Part shown: positions 50,858 through 58,899 of the stretch, in pieces | How positions within the stretch are numbered: the first letter of the stretch is position 1 | Layout of the letters: each line of letters opens with the position of its first letter | Source of the DNA: Planctomycetota bacterium | GTDB taxonomy: Bacteria; Planctomycetota; SZUA-567; H5-PLA8 | Direction: 5' to 3' | Length of the DNA stretch: 64,000 bases | NCBI GenBank assembly: GCA_016200135.1 | Contig: JACQFI010000033.1 | Span: 1-64,000, forward strand | The notes under the pieces: model-generated | The model's database searches: none | What the model saw: only the letters and a program-made list of their open reading frames with translations | What the model was told of the DNA's origin: nothing | Position numbers and translations under genes: made by a program

Positions 50858-50934
50858 CTCCCCCCTTGCGGGGGAGGGCCAGGGAGGGGGGTAGTTCGGT
50901 CCAGGGGCTTCCCCCCCCCCCAACCCCCCCCCCC
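50858..50934. repeat. C/G-rich stem-loop repeat with two C11 tracts (family R2, copy 3)
   Basis: CCCCTCCCCCCTTGCGGGGGAGG forms a hairpin at 50856-50878 and is followed by GGGAGGGGGGTAGTT and two runs of eleven C (50911-50921 and 50924-50934) separated by AA. It is the gap between the binding-protein and DppB-like genes. Copy 4 lies on the other side of the binding-protein gene. Confidence 0.85.
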
Positions 50935-50963
50935 GAAAACATCACGAAGCGCAAGGCCCTGCG

Positions 50964-52616
50964 CTAGCGCGTCATCTCCACCTTGGAGAAATCGACGTTG
51001 TTCATCAGCGGGCCCACGTCCAGCGGGCTGAGCTGCTCCTTCGCGCCCTTCACGTACGGCTGCACGAGGATGTAGTTCACGCGCCACTCGAGCAGGACCC
51101 AGTTGCAGTCCTCCAGCAGCTTCTTCTCGACCTTGTTGTAGGTCTCGAAGCGGAATTTCTGGTCCATGCTGGCTTTGGCCGCGTCGAGCAGCTTGTCCAC
51201 TTCCGGATCGCTGTAGCGCGTCTCGTTGCCGGGCTCGCCCCACTGGTTGGTGTGGAAGAGCCACTCGATGAAGTTGCAGGGATCGGGAAAGTCGGCGACC
51301 CAGCCCATGTAAAAGAGCTCCGGCGGATCGTTGTAGACCTTCTTGAGGAACGTGCCCCACTCGAGGCTGCGCAGCTCGACGTTGATGCCCACGGCCTTCA
51401 GATCGTTCTGGATCGCGAGCACGACCTTCTCGATGTCGTTGTCCTTGCGGTAATAGAGCGGGAAGGCGGGCAGGCCCTTGCCCTCGGGGTAGCCGGCCTC
51501 CGCGAGCAGCGCCTTGGCCTTCTCGGGATTGTAGGACCAGCCCACGAGCTTGGGATCGTGGCCGGGCATGCCGTGGGGCAGGATGCTCAGCGCGGGCACC
51601 GAGCGGCCTTCCAGAATCGCGTCGCACAGGTAGGCGCGGTTGATCGCGCAGTTGAGCGCCTGGCGCAGGTTCGCGTTGGAGCCCAGCAGGCCCGCGGGCA
51701 CGATCTTGCCCTTCTCGTCCTTCTTGTTCATCAGGATGCCGAGGTAGTTCGTGCGCAGCGCGGGGTTCTCGCTGACGAGTTCCGGCTTCTCGCCGCGGAT
51801 GCGCTTGAACTGGCCGAAGGGGATGTCGGTGACCTCGAACTCGCCCTTGAGGAAGCGGTCGAGGCGCGTCTGCGACTCGGGCACGACCTCGTAGAGGATG
51901 CCGTCGAGCTTGGGCTTGCCGCCGTAATAGTCGTCGAAGCGGCGCAGGACGATCTTGCGGTTGGACTGCCACGCGACGAAGCGGAACGGCCCCGTGCCGA
52001 CCGGATGCTGGCTGAACGTCGAGCGCGACTGGTCGGCCTGGTCCACGGCCTCCTTGGGGATCACCGCGGCGCAGCACATCGCGATCTTCGGCAGGAAGGT
52101 GGGCGAGGGACCCGTGAGCGTGACCTTGAAGGTGTAATCGTCGACGACCTGCAGCCCTTCGCACGCCTGCGTCTTACGCTCGAGCAGCTCCTGCGCGCCC
52201 TTCACTTCCGTGAGGATCTCGGTGCGCTTGGAGACGTCGGGGCTCAGCAGGCGCTCCCAACTGTACTTCACGTCGGCGGCCTTCATCTCGCGGCCGTTGT
52301 GAAACTTCACGCCCTTGCGCAGCTTGAAGGTGTAGCTGTTGTCGGCGGGGGTCCACTCGGGCACGGCCTCGGCCAGCCCGGGTTCAAGGACCAGCTCTTT
52401 ATTATAGTGAACCAGGGTGCTGAAGATTTTCTGGACGATGCCGTCGGAGTCCACGTCGGTGACCATCACCGGGTCGAGCGTGGGCGGGTCCTGGGTGAGC
52501 GGAAAGCGGAAGGGTTTCTCGCTGGCGGTGAAGTCGGACGACTCGTGGCTGAGCATCAGGAAGAAGATGGCGGCGAAGACCGCAAGCGCGACGACGATGG
52601 CGATCACACGGTTCAT
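50964..52616 (-). CDS. Peptide/nickel-type ABC transporter substrate-binding protein
   Basis: About 550 aa from the ATG at 52616 (GGAG 9 nt upstream). The N-terminus is a membrane anchor (IAIVVALAVFAAIFFLML) rather than a lipobox. The SBP_bac_5 fold follows: FRFPLTQDPPTLDPVMVTDV, SDGIVQKIFSTLVHYNKEL, LVLEPGLAEAVPEWTPADN, KLRKGVKFHNGREMKAADVK, STFSQHPVGTGPFRFVAWQS, RQALNCAINRAYLCDAILEG and FYMGWVADFPDPCNFIEWLF. It binds oligopeptides or another small ligand and delivers it to the DppBC-like permeases. First gene of the transporter operon. It is flanked on both sides by R2 repeats, which may shape mRNA stability or attenuation. Confidence 0.93.
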   Translation of the reverse strand: MNRVIAIVVALAVFAAIFFLMLSHESSDFTASEKPFRFPLTQDPPTLDPVMVTDVDSDGIVQKIFSTLVHYNKELVLEPGLAEAVPEWTPADNSYTFKLRKGVKFHNGREMKAADVKYSWERLLSPDVSKRTEILTEVKGAQELLERKTQACEGLQVVDDYTFKVTLTGPSPTFLPKIAMCCAAVIPKEAVDQADQSRSTFSQHPVGTGPFRFVAWQSNRKIVLRRFDDYYGGKPKLDGILYEVVPESQTRLDRFLKGEFEVTDIPFGQFKRIRGEKPELVSENPALRTNYLGILMNKKDEKGKIVPAGLLGSNANLRQALNCAINRAYLCDAILEGRSVPALSILPHGMPGHDPKLVGWSYNPEKAKALLAEAGYPEGKGLPAFPLYYRKDNDIEKVVLAIQNDLKAVGINVELRSLEWGTFLKKVYNDPPELFYMGWVADFPDPCNFIEWLFHTNQWGEPGNETRYSDPEVDKLLDAAKASMDQKFRFETYNKVEKKLLEDCNWVLLEWRVNYILVQPYVKGAKEQLSPLDVGPLMNNVDFSKVEMTR

Positions 52617-52669
52617 GCGCTCGGACTCCTTGAGAGCCTGGCAAAACATTACGCGCGTGTCCGCCCCGT

Positions 52670-52759
52670 TCCCCTCCCCACTTGAGGGGGAGGGTTAGGG
52701 AGGGGGGAAGCCCGTGGGCCAACCTCCCCCCACCCTGACCCTCCCCCGCAAGGGGGGAG
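52670..52759. repeat. C/G-rich stem-loop repeat (family R2, copy 4)
   Basis: CCCCTCCCCACTTGAGGGGGAGG (52671-52693), a GGTTAGGGAGGGGGG linker and a second hairpin CCCTCCCCCGCAAGGGGGGAG (within 52739-52759). It lies between ridA and the binding-protein gene. Confidence 0.85.
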
Positions 52760-52788
52760 AGAAAACGGCACGGCGCTCGAGCGCCGAA

Positions 52789-53184
52789 CTAACCGCCTAT
52801 GCGGCGAATCGCGACGACCTCGATCTCCACGCGCGCGCCCGCGGGCAGCTTGGCCACCTGCACGGTCGAGCGCGCCGGCTTGTGCGCGCCGAAGTGCTCC
52901 GAGTACACCGCGTTCATGCCCTGGAAATCGCCGAGGTCTTCCATGAAGACGGTGGCCTTGATCACGTCGTCGAACGTGCACCCGGCCGCGGCCAGCACGG
53001 CTCTGACATTCTGCAGCACCTGCCGCGTCGCTGCGTCGATGTTCTCGTTGCGCAATTCCTTAGTGCCCGGCACGAGGGGGATCTGCCCCGAGCAGAAGAC
53101 CAGGTTGCCGCAGGCGAGCGCCTGGTTGTACGGCCCGATGGCCTCGGGGGCGTGGGCCGTGCGGACGACTTCGAACTCGGACAT
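52789..53184 (-). CDS. ridA: RidA family enamine/imine deaminase
   Basis: 131 aa from the ATG at 53184 with GGAG upstream; the longer in-frame start is repeat-derived. RidA signatures: PEAIGPYNQALACGNLVFCSGQIPLVP (key parts IGPYNQA and SGQIPL), AATRQVLQNVRAVLAAAGC, VIKATVFMEDLGDFQGMNAVYSEHFG, and the final RSTVQVAKLPAGARVEIEVVA with the substrate-binding Arg and Glu. It hydrolyses reactive 2-aminoacrylate-type enamines from PLP enzymes. It sits upstream of the ABC operon on the same strand; co-transcription is possible but the R2 repeat lies between. Confidence 0.95.
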   Translation of the reverse strand: MSEFEVVRTAHAPEAIGPYNQALACGNLVFCSGQIPLVPGTKELRNENIDAATRQVLQNVRAVLAAAGCTFDDVIKATVFMEDLGDFQGMNAVYSEHFGAHKPARSTVQVAKLPAGARVEIEVVAIRRIGG

Positions 53185-53242
53185 ACGGGAACTCCTTGAC
53201 CTGAACGGCGAAACGGCAGAACACCGGTTTAGGCAACGCCAA

Positions 53243-53341
53243 GCGTAAGACGTAAAACGTAACGCGTAAAACGTAAAAACTACGGCGCCGAACCATTCGT
53301 GCGGCTTACTCCGGCTATCACGCATTACGTTTTACGTTTTA
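53243..53341. repeat. ACGTAAA-word inverted repeat (family R3, copy 1)
   Basis: The left part (53243-53279) holds repeated GTAAAACGTAA words; the right part (53323-53341) holds the inverted ATTACGTTTTACGTTTTA. The arms are imperfect, about 43 nt apart. The element lies between ridA and the lipoprotein gene. See the perfect copy at 62844. Confidence 0.8.
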
Positions 53342-54616
53342 CTTCTTCTCGTACTTCGCTTCCTTCAATACCGAAGGCGACATGGTGGCGAGATCGTTGG
53401 TGATCTTGGGGTTGTCGTCGTTGGTGCGCGCGAGCACCAGGATATTGCCGTTGAGCGCCGCGGCGAAGCTGCGTTCGACCTCGCCGGATTTCAGCTTGAG
53501 GACGCCGCCCTCCAGCTTCGCGGTGCCGCTCACCTTGGCGCCGTTGCTGTCGCTGTAATCGAAGGTGCCGTCGGCCTTGAGGGTCCAGTTCTCCGTTACC
53601 AGCGGGTTGGGGCGATAGCTGTAAGCGCCGGCGAGTTCATCCATGGATTTCACGCCCGCGGGTTGCGGTGGCTCGGGCGGCTTGGGTTGAGGCTTCGGCT
53701 GGACGACCTCCGGCGGCTTGGCCGGCTCCGGCGCGGGCACCGGCTTCACGTCCGGGACAACCGGCGGCGGCGCGACGGGCTGCACGGGCGGCGTGACCGC
53801 GGGGCCAGGGGCGGCGCCGCGCCGCTTGAACATCAGGGCCGTGCGTTCCTGGGGCGGCATCTCGCCCAAAAGGTCGCCGGGCTTGAGTACGTCGGTGTCG
53901 CGGCGCGAGACCTGGACGCCTCCGAGGGCCTCGGCGAGCGCGAAGTTCCTGCGATGAAAGCCGGAATCGAGGGTCAACTCGCCGTTCGCGTAGATGTACG
54001 TGCCGTTGGCCTTGCGGCCGTCCGGCGCGAAGTACTCGAAGGTGCCTCCGCCGACCAGCTTCAGCGTGTGTTCCCGGTTCTGGCTATCGCTGTAGACGTA
54101 AACCCCCGAGACCTCCGCGGCGCGCGCGAGGGGCATGGGCGGCGGGGCGGGCTGCTTGGGTTCGGGCTTCGGCAGGTCGGGCGGCGGCGCAGGCGTGGCC
54201 GACACCGGCGGCTCCGTGTCCTTGCCGGCCTTGCGCCAGTTCTGGATCGAGATGTACTTGGCCTTCTGGCCCCGGGCGCGGGGCGGAAAATCGGCGGCCA
54301 CGCCGGTGCCCGGGCCGTCCTTCTCGTCGGCGGTGAACGTGACGTTGCTGTTCTCGAACTTGTAATCGAAATGGCGGCCCGCGAACGCAACTTCCTTATC
54401 GCTGGCGACGAACTGCCCGCTTACCTTCCGGCCGTCGGGGCCAATGAGGTCGAACGTGCGGTCGGGGCGCATCAACAGGTACCAGGTGACCGCTTCGCCT
54501 TCGAGATAGAAGGTATTGAAGAGGCGCGCCTTGTCCTCGTCCTTAGCGCGCGCCGCGCAAGCGCCCAAGCCGAGGACCGCGGCAAACAGGGCGCCGAGCA
54601 TCGTGCGACGGTTCAT
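53339..54616 (-). CDS. Lipoprotein-like protein with three beta-rich repeats
   Basis: About 425 aa from the ATG at 54616. The N-terminus is MNRRTMLGALFAAVLGLGAC, a twin-Arg-like signal ending in a lipobox with Cys20. Three related modules of about 75-90 residues follow, separated by Pro-rich linkers. Each has the form G-x-Y/F ... L-x-x-D/G-G/R-T-F-D/E-x-x-x-x-x-G-x-K ... (WYLLMRPDRTFDLIGPDGRK; LKLVGGGTFEYFAPDGRKAN; WTLKADGTFDYSDSNGAKVS). I do not recognise the repeat; it could be a small lipocalin-like barrel. Long readings that extend upstream cross the BON gene antisense and are rejected. Confidence 0.78.
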   Translation of the reverse strand: MNRRTMLGALFAAVLGLGACAARAKDEDKARLFNTFYLEGEAVTWYLLMRPDRTFDLIGPDGRKVSGQFVASDKEVAFAGRHFDYKFENSNVTFTADEKDGPGTGVAADFPPRARGQKAKYISIQNWRKAGKDTEPPVSATPAPPPDLPKPEPKQPAPPPMPLARAAEVSGVYVYSDSQNREHTLKLVGGGTFEYFAPDGRKANGTYIYANGELTLDSGFHRRNFALAEALGGVQVSRRDTDVLKPGDLLGEMPPQERTALMFKRRGAAPGPAVTPPVQPVAPPPVVPDVKPVPAPEPAKPPEVVQPKPQPKPPEPPQPAGVKSMDELAGAYSYRPNPLVTENWTLKADGTFDYSDSNGAKVSGTAKLEGGVLKLKSGEVERSFAAALNGNILVLARTNDDNPKITNDLATMSPSVLKEAKYEKK

Positions 54617-54800
54617 GGCTGCCCATCCTCCGGAACAAAGCCTGCGCGCACATGATAGCAGCGGCGCGTTCGATCTCCAATGGGCTTTCAGTCGTGGCAC
54701 AGGCCACGCGGGCCGCGCGCCGCAAAGTTCTTGAGGTTGGGCGGCTTTGGGAGTATCAATGGACGCGTAACGAATGCAAACCAGCGGAAGGGAGCCCGTA

Positions 54801-55601
54801 ATGCCCGTGCTTCGACGATCGGCTCGGATCTCTTCCTTGGCCAAATCCGCCGAAACGCTCGACCGCGAACTCCGGCTGAAAATTCTCGCCCACATTCCCG
54901 CCGCTTCGCTCAACGGCCATGCGCGGGACATCGCGGTGGAAGTGAAAGACGGCTTCGTAAAGCTGAGCGGCGTCGTGCGCACGTTCCACGAGAAAGAACG
55001 CCTGCGCCGGTTCGTCATGGGGCTGCGCGGCGTGCGCGCGCTCAAGGACCTCGTGCGCGTAAATCCGCTGGAGTCGCTCGCGGACCGCCAGGTGGCGCTG
55101 CTGGTCCGGCAGGCCCTGGACGCGCGCTCCGAGCTGCCGCCGGGCACGATCACCGTGCATGTCCAAGGCGGCATCTGCACGGTACATGGGCACGTGCGGA
55201 CCGCGGAAGAGAGCATGATCACCGAGAAGGTCTCGCGCCATTGCCGCGGCGTAAAGGAAGTGCTCAACGAACTGACCGTGGACCCGCTGGACGAAGTCAG
55301 CGACGAGGCCACGGCCAAGGCGGTCAAGAGCGCGCTCTCGTACTGCTCGGACTTCGATATCGACTCGATTACGGTCTCCTGCGCCGACGGCAAGGTGGTG
55401 CTGCGCGGGATGGTGCCTTCGATCCTGGACCGCTCGCTGGCCGAAGAGGTCACCCGCATCCAGAACGGCGTGCGCGCGGTGGAGAACCACATCCAGGTCG
55501 CCACGCATGCCAAGCTCGACCCGATTACGGTCTGCGACAACACCCGCCGCAATACCCGCCGCCTCACCAAGGCGTCCGTGCGCCGTTCCCAGCGGCGCTG
55601 A
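54801..55601 (+). CDS. Triple BON-domain protein
   Basis: About 266 aa from the ATG at 54801 (AAGGGAG 7 nt upstream). Three BON domains follow a short basic N-terminus: DRELRLKILAHIPAASLNGH with VKDGFVKLSGVVRTFHEKER; ARQ-type module with GTITVHVQGGICTVHGHVRT; and VKSALSYCSDFDIDSITVSC with GKVVLRGMVPSILDRSLAEE. A conserved Gly ends each beta-turn (SGVV, HGHV, RGMV). BON domains bind phospholipid or membranes, often in the periplasm. There is no signal peptide, so its site of action is unclear. The C-terminus is Arg-rich. Divergent from the lipoprotein gene. Confidence 0.9.
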   Translation: MPVLRRSARISSLAKSAETLDRELRLKILAHIPAASLNGHARDIAVEVKDGFVKLSGVVRTFHEKERLRRFVMGLRGVRALKDLVRVNPLESLADRQVALLVRQALDARSELPPGTITVHVQGGICTVHGHVRTAEESMITEKVSRHCRGVKEVLNELTVDPLDEVSDEATAKAVKSALSYCSDFDIDSITVSCADGKVVLRGMVPSILDRSLAEEVTRIQNGVRAVENHIQVATHAKLDPITVCDNTRRNTRRLTKASVRRSQRR

Positions 55602-55710
55602 AAACAGCCCGATTCCCGCGCCGGAGGTGGCGCGGGGCCTCCCGGCGCGCTAAAAGCATCCAGGCTGTATCATTTCTTGCGTGCCCGGCACGCCCATTCA
55701 CAGGATCGCC

Positions 55711-57021
55711 ATGGCCAAGACTCTCAAGCGCCGGAAATCGGAGCCTAAAGATTCGCCCCAGGCGCTACTTAAGGCCGCGGGCCGCGCGCTGCCCGATCCG
55801 GCCAACTCGCCCTTCTCTTCCATTCCCGAGGCCCTCGAGGAACTCAAGGCCGGGCGCATGATCATTCTCGTGGACGATAAAGACCGCGAGAACGAAGGCG
55901 ACTTGGTGATGCCGGCCGAGACGGTCACGAAAGAGGCCATCGCTTTCATGGCGGTGAAAGGGCGCGGGCTGATCTGCCTGGCCATGACCGAGGACGACTG
56001 CGACCGGCTGCACTTGTCGCTCCAGACGCCGTCCAACTCGTCCAAATTCGGCACCGCGTTCACGATCTCCATCGAAGCCCGCGAAGGTGTGACGACGGGC
56101 ATCTCCGCCGCCGACCGCGCCCACACGATCCGCACCGCCATCGATCCGGCCTGCAAGCCCGAGGACCTCGCGCGCCCGGGCCACGTCTTTCCGCTGCGCG
56201 CGCGCAACGGCGGCGTGCTCGTGCGCGCCGGCCAGACCGAAGGCAGCGTGGACCTCTGCCGCATGGCGGGCCTTAAACCCGCGGCCGCGATCTGCGAGAT
56301 CATGAACGACGACGGCACCATGGCGCGCCTGAGCCAGCTCGAACTCTTTTCCGCCGAGCACAAGCTCAAGATCGCCGCGATCGCGGACCTGATCGAGTAC
56401 CGCCGCGCGCACGAACGCCTCGTCGAACACGTCGTGGACGTGGAGATGCCTACGAAGTACGGCGCGTTCCGCCTGCACGTCTACCAGTCGAAGGTGGGCG
56501 ACGAGCACCATCTCGCGCTCGCAATGGGCGACATCCGCCCGGGCGAGATTCAGGAGGAACCCGTGCTCGTGCGGGTCCACAGCGAATGCCTCACCGGCGA
56601 TGCCTTCGCCAGCATGCGCTGCGACTGCGGCGACCAGCTCCACGCCGCCATGGCCCAGATCGCCAAGGCCGGCAAAGGCGTCGTGCTGTACATGCGCCAG
56701 GAAGGCCGCGGCATCGGCCTCGTGAACAAGCTCAAGGCATACAAACTTCAAGAGAGCGGCCACGACACGGTGGAGGCGAACCAAGCCCTCGGCTTCAAGC
56801 CCGACCTGCGCAAGTATGGCATCGGCGCGCAGATTCTATTCGACCTGGGGCTGCGCAAGCTGAAGCTCCTGACCAACAATCCGCGCAAGATCGTGGGCTT
56901 GAGCTCCTTCGGCCTGGATGTCGTCGACCGCGTGAAGCTGCAGATGAAAGCCAGCGCGCAGAACAAGCGCTATCTGAAAACGAAAAAAGAGAAGCTCGGG
57001 CACTTGCTCGAAGATATTTAA
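55711..57021 (+). CDS. ribBA: Bifunctional riboflavin biosynthesis protein RibBA
   Basis: About 436 aa; ATG at 55711 with AGGA 5 nt upstream (a GTG at 55681 is possible). RibB domain (about 35-235): IPEALEELKAGRMIILVDDK, DRENEGDLVMPAETVT, FGTAFTISIEAREGVTTGIS, CEIMNDDGTMARL; it makes 3,4-dihydroxy-2-butanone 4-phosphate. RibA/GTP cyclohydrolase II (about 240-425): VRVHSECLTGDAFASMRCDC with the zinc cysteines, YMRQEGRGIGLVNKLKAY, LGFKPDLRKYGIGAQILFDL, LLTNNPRKIVGL. This gives both precursors for riboflavin. The gene stands alone; no FMN-riboswitch consensus is visible in the 109 nt upstream. Confidence 0.95.
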   Translation: MAKTLKRRKSEPKDSPQALLKAAGRALPDPANSPFSSIPEALEELKAGRMIILVDDKDRENEGDLVMPAETVTKEAIAFMAVKGRGLICLAMTEDDCDRLHLSLQTPSNSSKFGTAFTISIEAREGVTTGISAADRAHTIRTAIDPACKPEDLARPGHVFPLRARNGGVLVRAGQTEGSVDLCRMAGLKPAAAICEIMNDDGTMARLSQLELFSAEHKLKIAAIADLIEYRRAHERLVEHVVDVEMPTKYGAFRLHVYQSKVGDEHHLALAMGDIRPGEIQEEPVLVRVHSECLTGDAFASMRCDCGDQLHAAMAQIAKAGKGVVLYMRQEGRGIGLVNKLKAYKLQESGHDTVEANQALGFKPDLRKYGIGAQILFDLGLRKLKLLTNNPRKIVGLSSFGLDVVDRVKLQMKASAQNKRYLKTKKEKLGHLLEDI

Positions 57022-57151
57022 GCCATCCGCTTGCACGGTGCCGAAAAAGTCGGCAATTAGACAGCAAATTCTGTGGGTATTTTTCATAAGCTCATGGTCA
57101 TTTAATGCGCGCGACGATACTCTGGCTTAACTTCATCCATAGGCTCACGGC

Positions 57152-58888
57152 ATGGCGCACTCGAATACCGTCTGGGGAACCGCGTCGGCTTTCCTGGATC
57201 ACGCGCGGAAGATCCGCTGGATCGATCTGCTGATCGTCGCGTCGCTCGCGGGCATGTTCTACGGCCTGCTGATGCTCCAGTCCGAATGGACGTCCGCGGC
57301 ATCGCCCGCCAAAGAGCCGATCGACCTCTCGCCTTGGGCCTTGCCGAAATACACGCTCTATTCGCTGTCCCGCGGCCTGATCGCCTATCTCTTCTCGCTC
57401 GCTTTTACGCTGGCATATGGCTATTGGGCCGCGAAGGACCACATGGCCGAGCACCTGCTCGTGCCGATGCTGGATATTCTGCAGAGCATCCCGGTGCTGG
57501 GCTTTATGCCCGGCCTGGTGATCGCGCTGGTGGCGCTCTTCCCCAATAGCCACGTCGGCCTGGAACTCGCCGCCATCCTGATGATCTTCACTGGCCAGGC
57601 GTGGAACATGACGTTCAGTTTTTACCATTCGCTGCGCTCGATCCCTAAGGACATGAACGAGGTGGGCTCGGCGTACCACTTCAGCGCCTGGGAGCGGCTG
57701 AAATGGATCGAGCTGCCGTTCTCGGCCATCGGGCTGGTCTGGAACAGCATGATGAGCATGGCCGGGGGCTGGTTCTTCCTGATGATCAACGAGGCGTTCA
57801 CGCTCGGCGACCGCGACTTCCGTCTGCCCGGCATCGGCTCGTACATGAGCGTGGCCGTGGAGCAGGACGACAAGTCCGCGATGTTCTGGGCCCTCCTGGC
57901 CATGGTGCTGATGATCGTGTTCCTGGACCAGTTCCTCTGGCGTCCGCTGGTGGTCTGGTCGCGGAAGTTCCGCATCGAAGAAGGCGGCGCCCGCGACGAT
58001 ACGTCGTCCTGGGTGCTCGACCTGCTGCGCCGTTCGTGGCTGGTGGCGCGCGTGGCCGAATGGCAGGCGCGCCGGCAAAACACCCGGTTCGCTCGGTCGC
58101 AGAACGCCACCAGGCCCGTGCAACCGCCCCACGGCGGCCTGCGCACGTGGCTGGCGACGCTGGCGCTGCTGGGGTTGGTGGCCGTGCTCCTTTATGGAGC
58201 GTGGCGGCTGGCGCTCATGCTGCTCGTATTGCCCGCGGGACAATGGACCGAACTCGGAACTGCGGCGCTGCTCACCTTGGGCCGCGTGCTGCTCGCGACC
58301 GCCTTGGGGACGTTGTGGGCGCTGCCCGCGGGACTGGCCATCGGGCTCAACCCGCGCCTCTCCCGGATCCTGCAACCCGTCATCCAGGTGGTGGCCTCGT
58401 TCCCCGCGCCGATGCTCTTTCCGATTGCCATCGCGGTCTTCAATGCCTGCGGGTTGGAACTGGGCTGGGGCAGCATCGTCCTGATGCTGCTCGGCACCCA
58501 GTGGTACATCCTCTTCAACGTGGTGGCGGGCACGCTCGCGATTCCGCACGATCTTCAAGAGGCCGCGCAGAGCTACCGGCTCAGCGGCTGGATGCGCTTC
58601 AAGACCGTGTACCTGCCCGCGGTCTTCCCCTATCTGGTGACGGGCTGGGTGACGGCCGCGGGCGGCGCGTGGAACGCGAGCATCGTCTCGGAGTACGTGA
58701 CTTTTCAAAAACACACCGATGCGGCCTGGGGCCTGGGCTCGACCATCAGCATCGCCTGCGCTCAGAACAACTTTCCGTTGCTGGCCGCGAGCGTGCTCAC
58801 GATGTCTCTTGTGGTTGTGATCTTCAACCGCCTGGTCTGGCGGCGCCTTTACCATCTCGCGGAAACGCGGTATTCGCTCAGCAAGTAG
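57152..58888 (+). CDS. NitT/TauT-type ABC transporter, fused double permease
   Basis: 578 aa with two permease halves in one chain. The first (about 20-270) contains GLIAYLFSLAFTLAYGYWAA, LLVPMLDILQSIPVLGFMPG, and the EAA loop region EVGSAYHFSAWERLKWIELP. The second (about 325-575) has VLLATALGTLWALPAGLAIG, LSRILQPVIQVVASFPAPML, and EAAQSYRLSGWMRFKTVYLP. The loops and helix order match SsuC/TauC/NtrB permeases, so a homodimer-like pore is encoded by one gene. The partner ATPase follows 11 nt downstream. No substrate-binding protein gene is adjacent. Likely substrates are small oxyanions or organosulfur compounds; this is inference. Confidence 0.9.
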   Translation: MAHSNTVWGTASAFLDHARKIRWIDLLIVASLAGMFYGLLMLQSEWTSAASPAKEPIDLSPWALPKYTLYSLSRGLIAYLFSLAFTLAYGYWAAKDHMAEHLLVPMLDILQSIPVLGFMPGLVIALVALFPNSHVGLELAAILMIFTGQAWNMTFSFYHSLRSIPKDMNEVGSAYHFSAWERLKWIELPFSAIGLVWNSMMSMAGGWFFLMINEAFTLGDRDFRLPGIGSYMSVAVEQDDKSAMFWALLAMVLMIVFLDQFLWRPLVVWSRKFRIEEGGARDDTSSWVLDLLRRSWLVARVAEWQARRQNTRFARSQNATRPVQPPHGGLRTWLATLALLGLVAVLLYGAWRLALMLLVLPAGQWTELGTAALLTLGRVLLATALGTLWALPAGLAIGLNPRLSRILQPVIQVVASFPAPMLFPIAIAVFNACGLELGWGSIVLMLLGTQWYILFNVVAGTLAIPHDLQEAAQSYRLSGWMRFKTVYLPAVFPYLVTGWVTAAGGAWNASIVSEYVTFQKHTDAAWGLGSTISIACAQNNFPLLAASVLTMSLVVVIFNRLVWRRLYHLAETRYSLSK

Positions 58889-58899
58889 GAGAACGGCGT

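Noticed and set aside
53339-55570. 743-codon minus-strand frame running through the lipoprotein gene
   Set aside because: The upstream part is antisense to the BON-domain gene, whose plus-strand translation has three intact BON domains; the lipoprotein signal begins at 54616.
55602-55710. FMN riboswitch upstream of ribBA
   Set aside because: The leader is only about 109 nt and lacks the conserved RFN-element blocks; it holds one GC-rich hairpin more like the end of the BON transcript.
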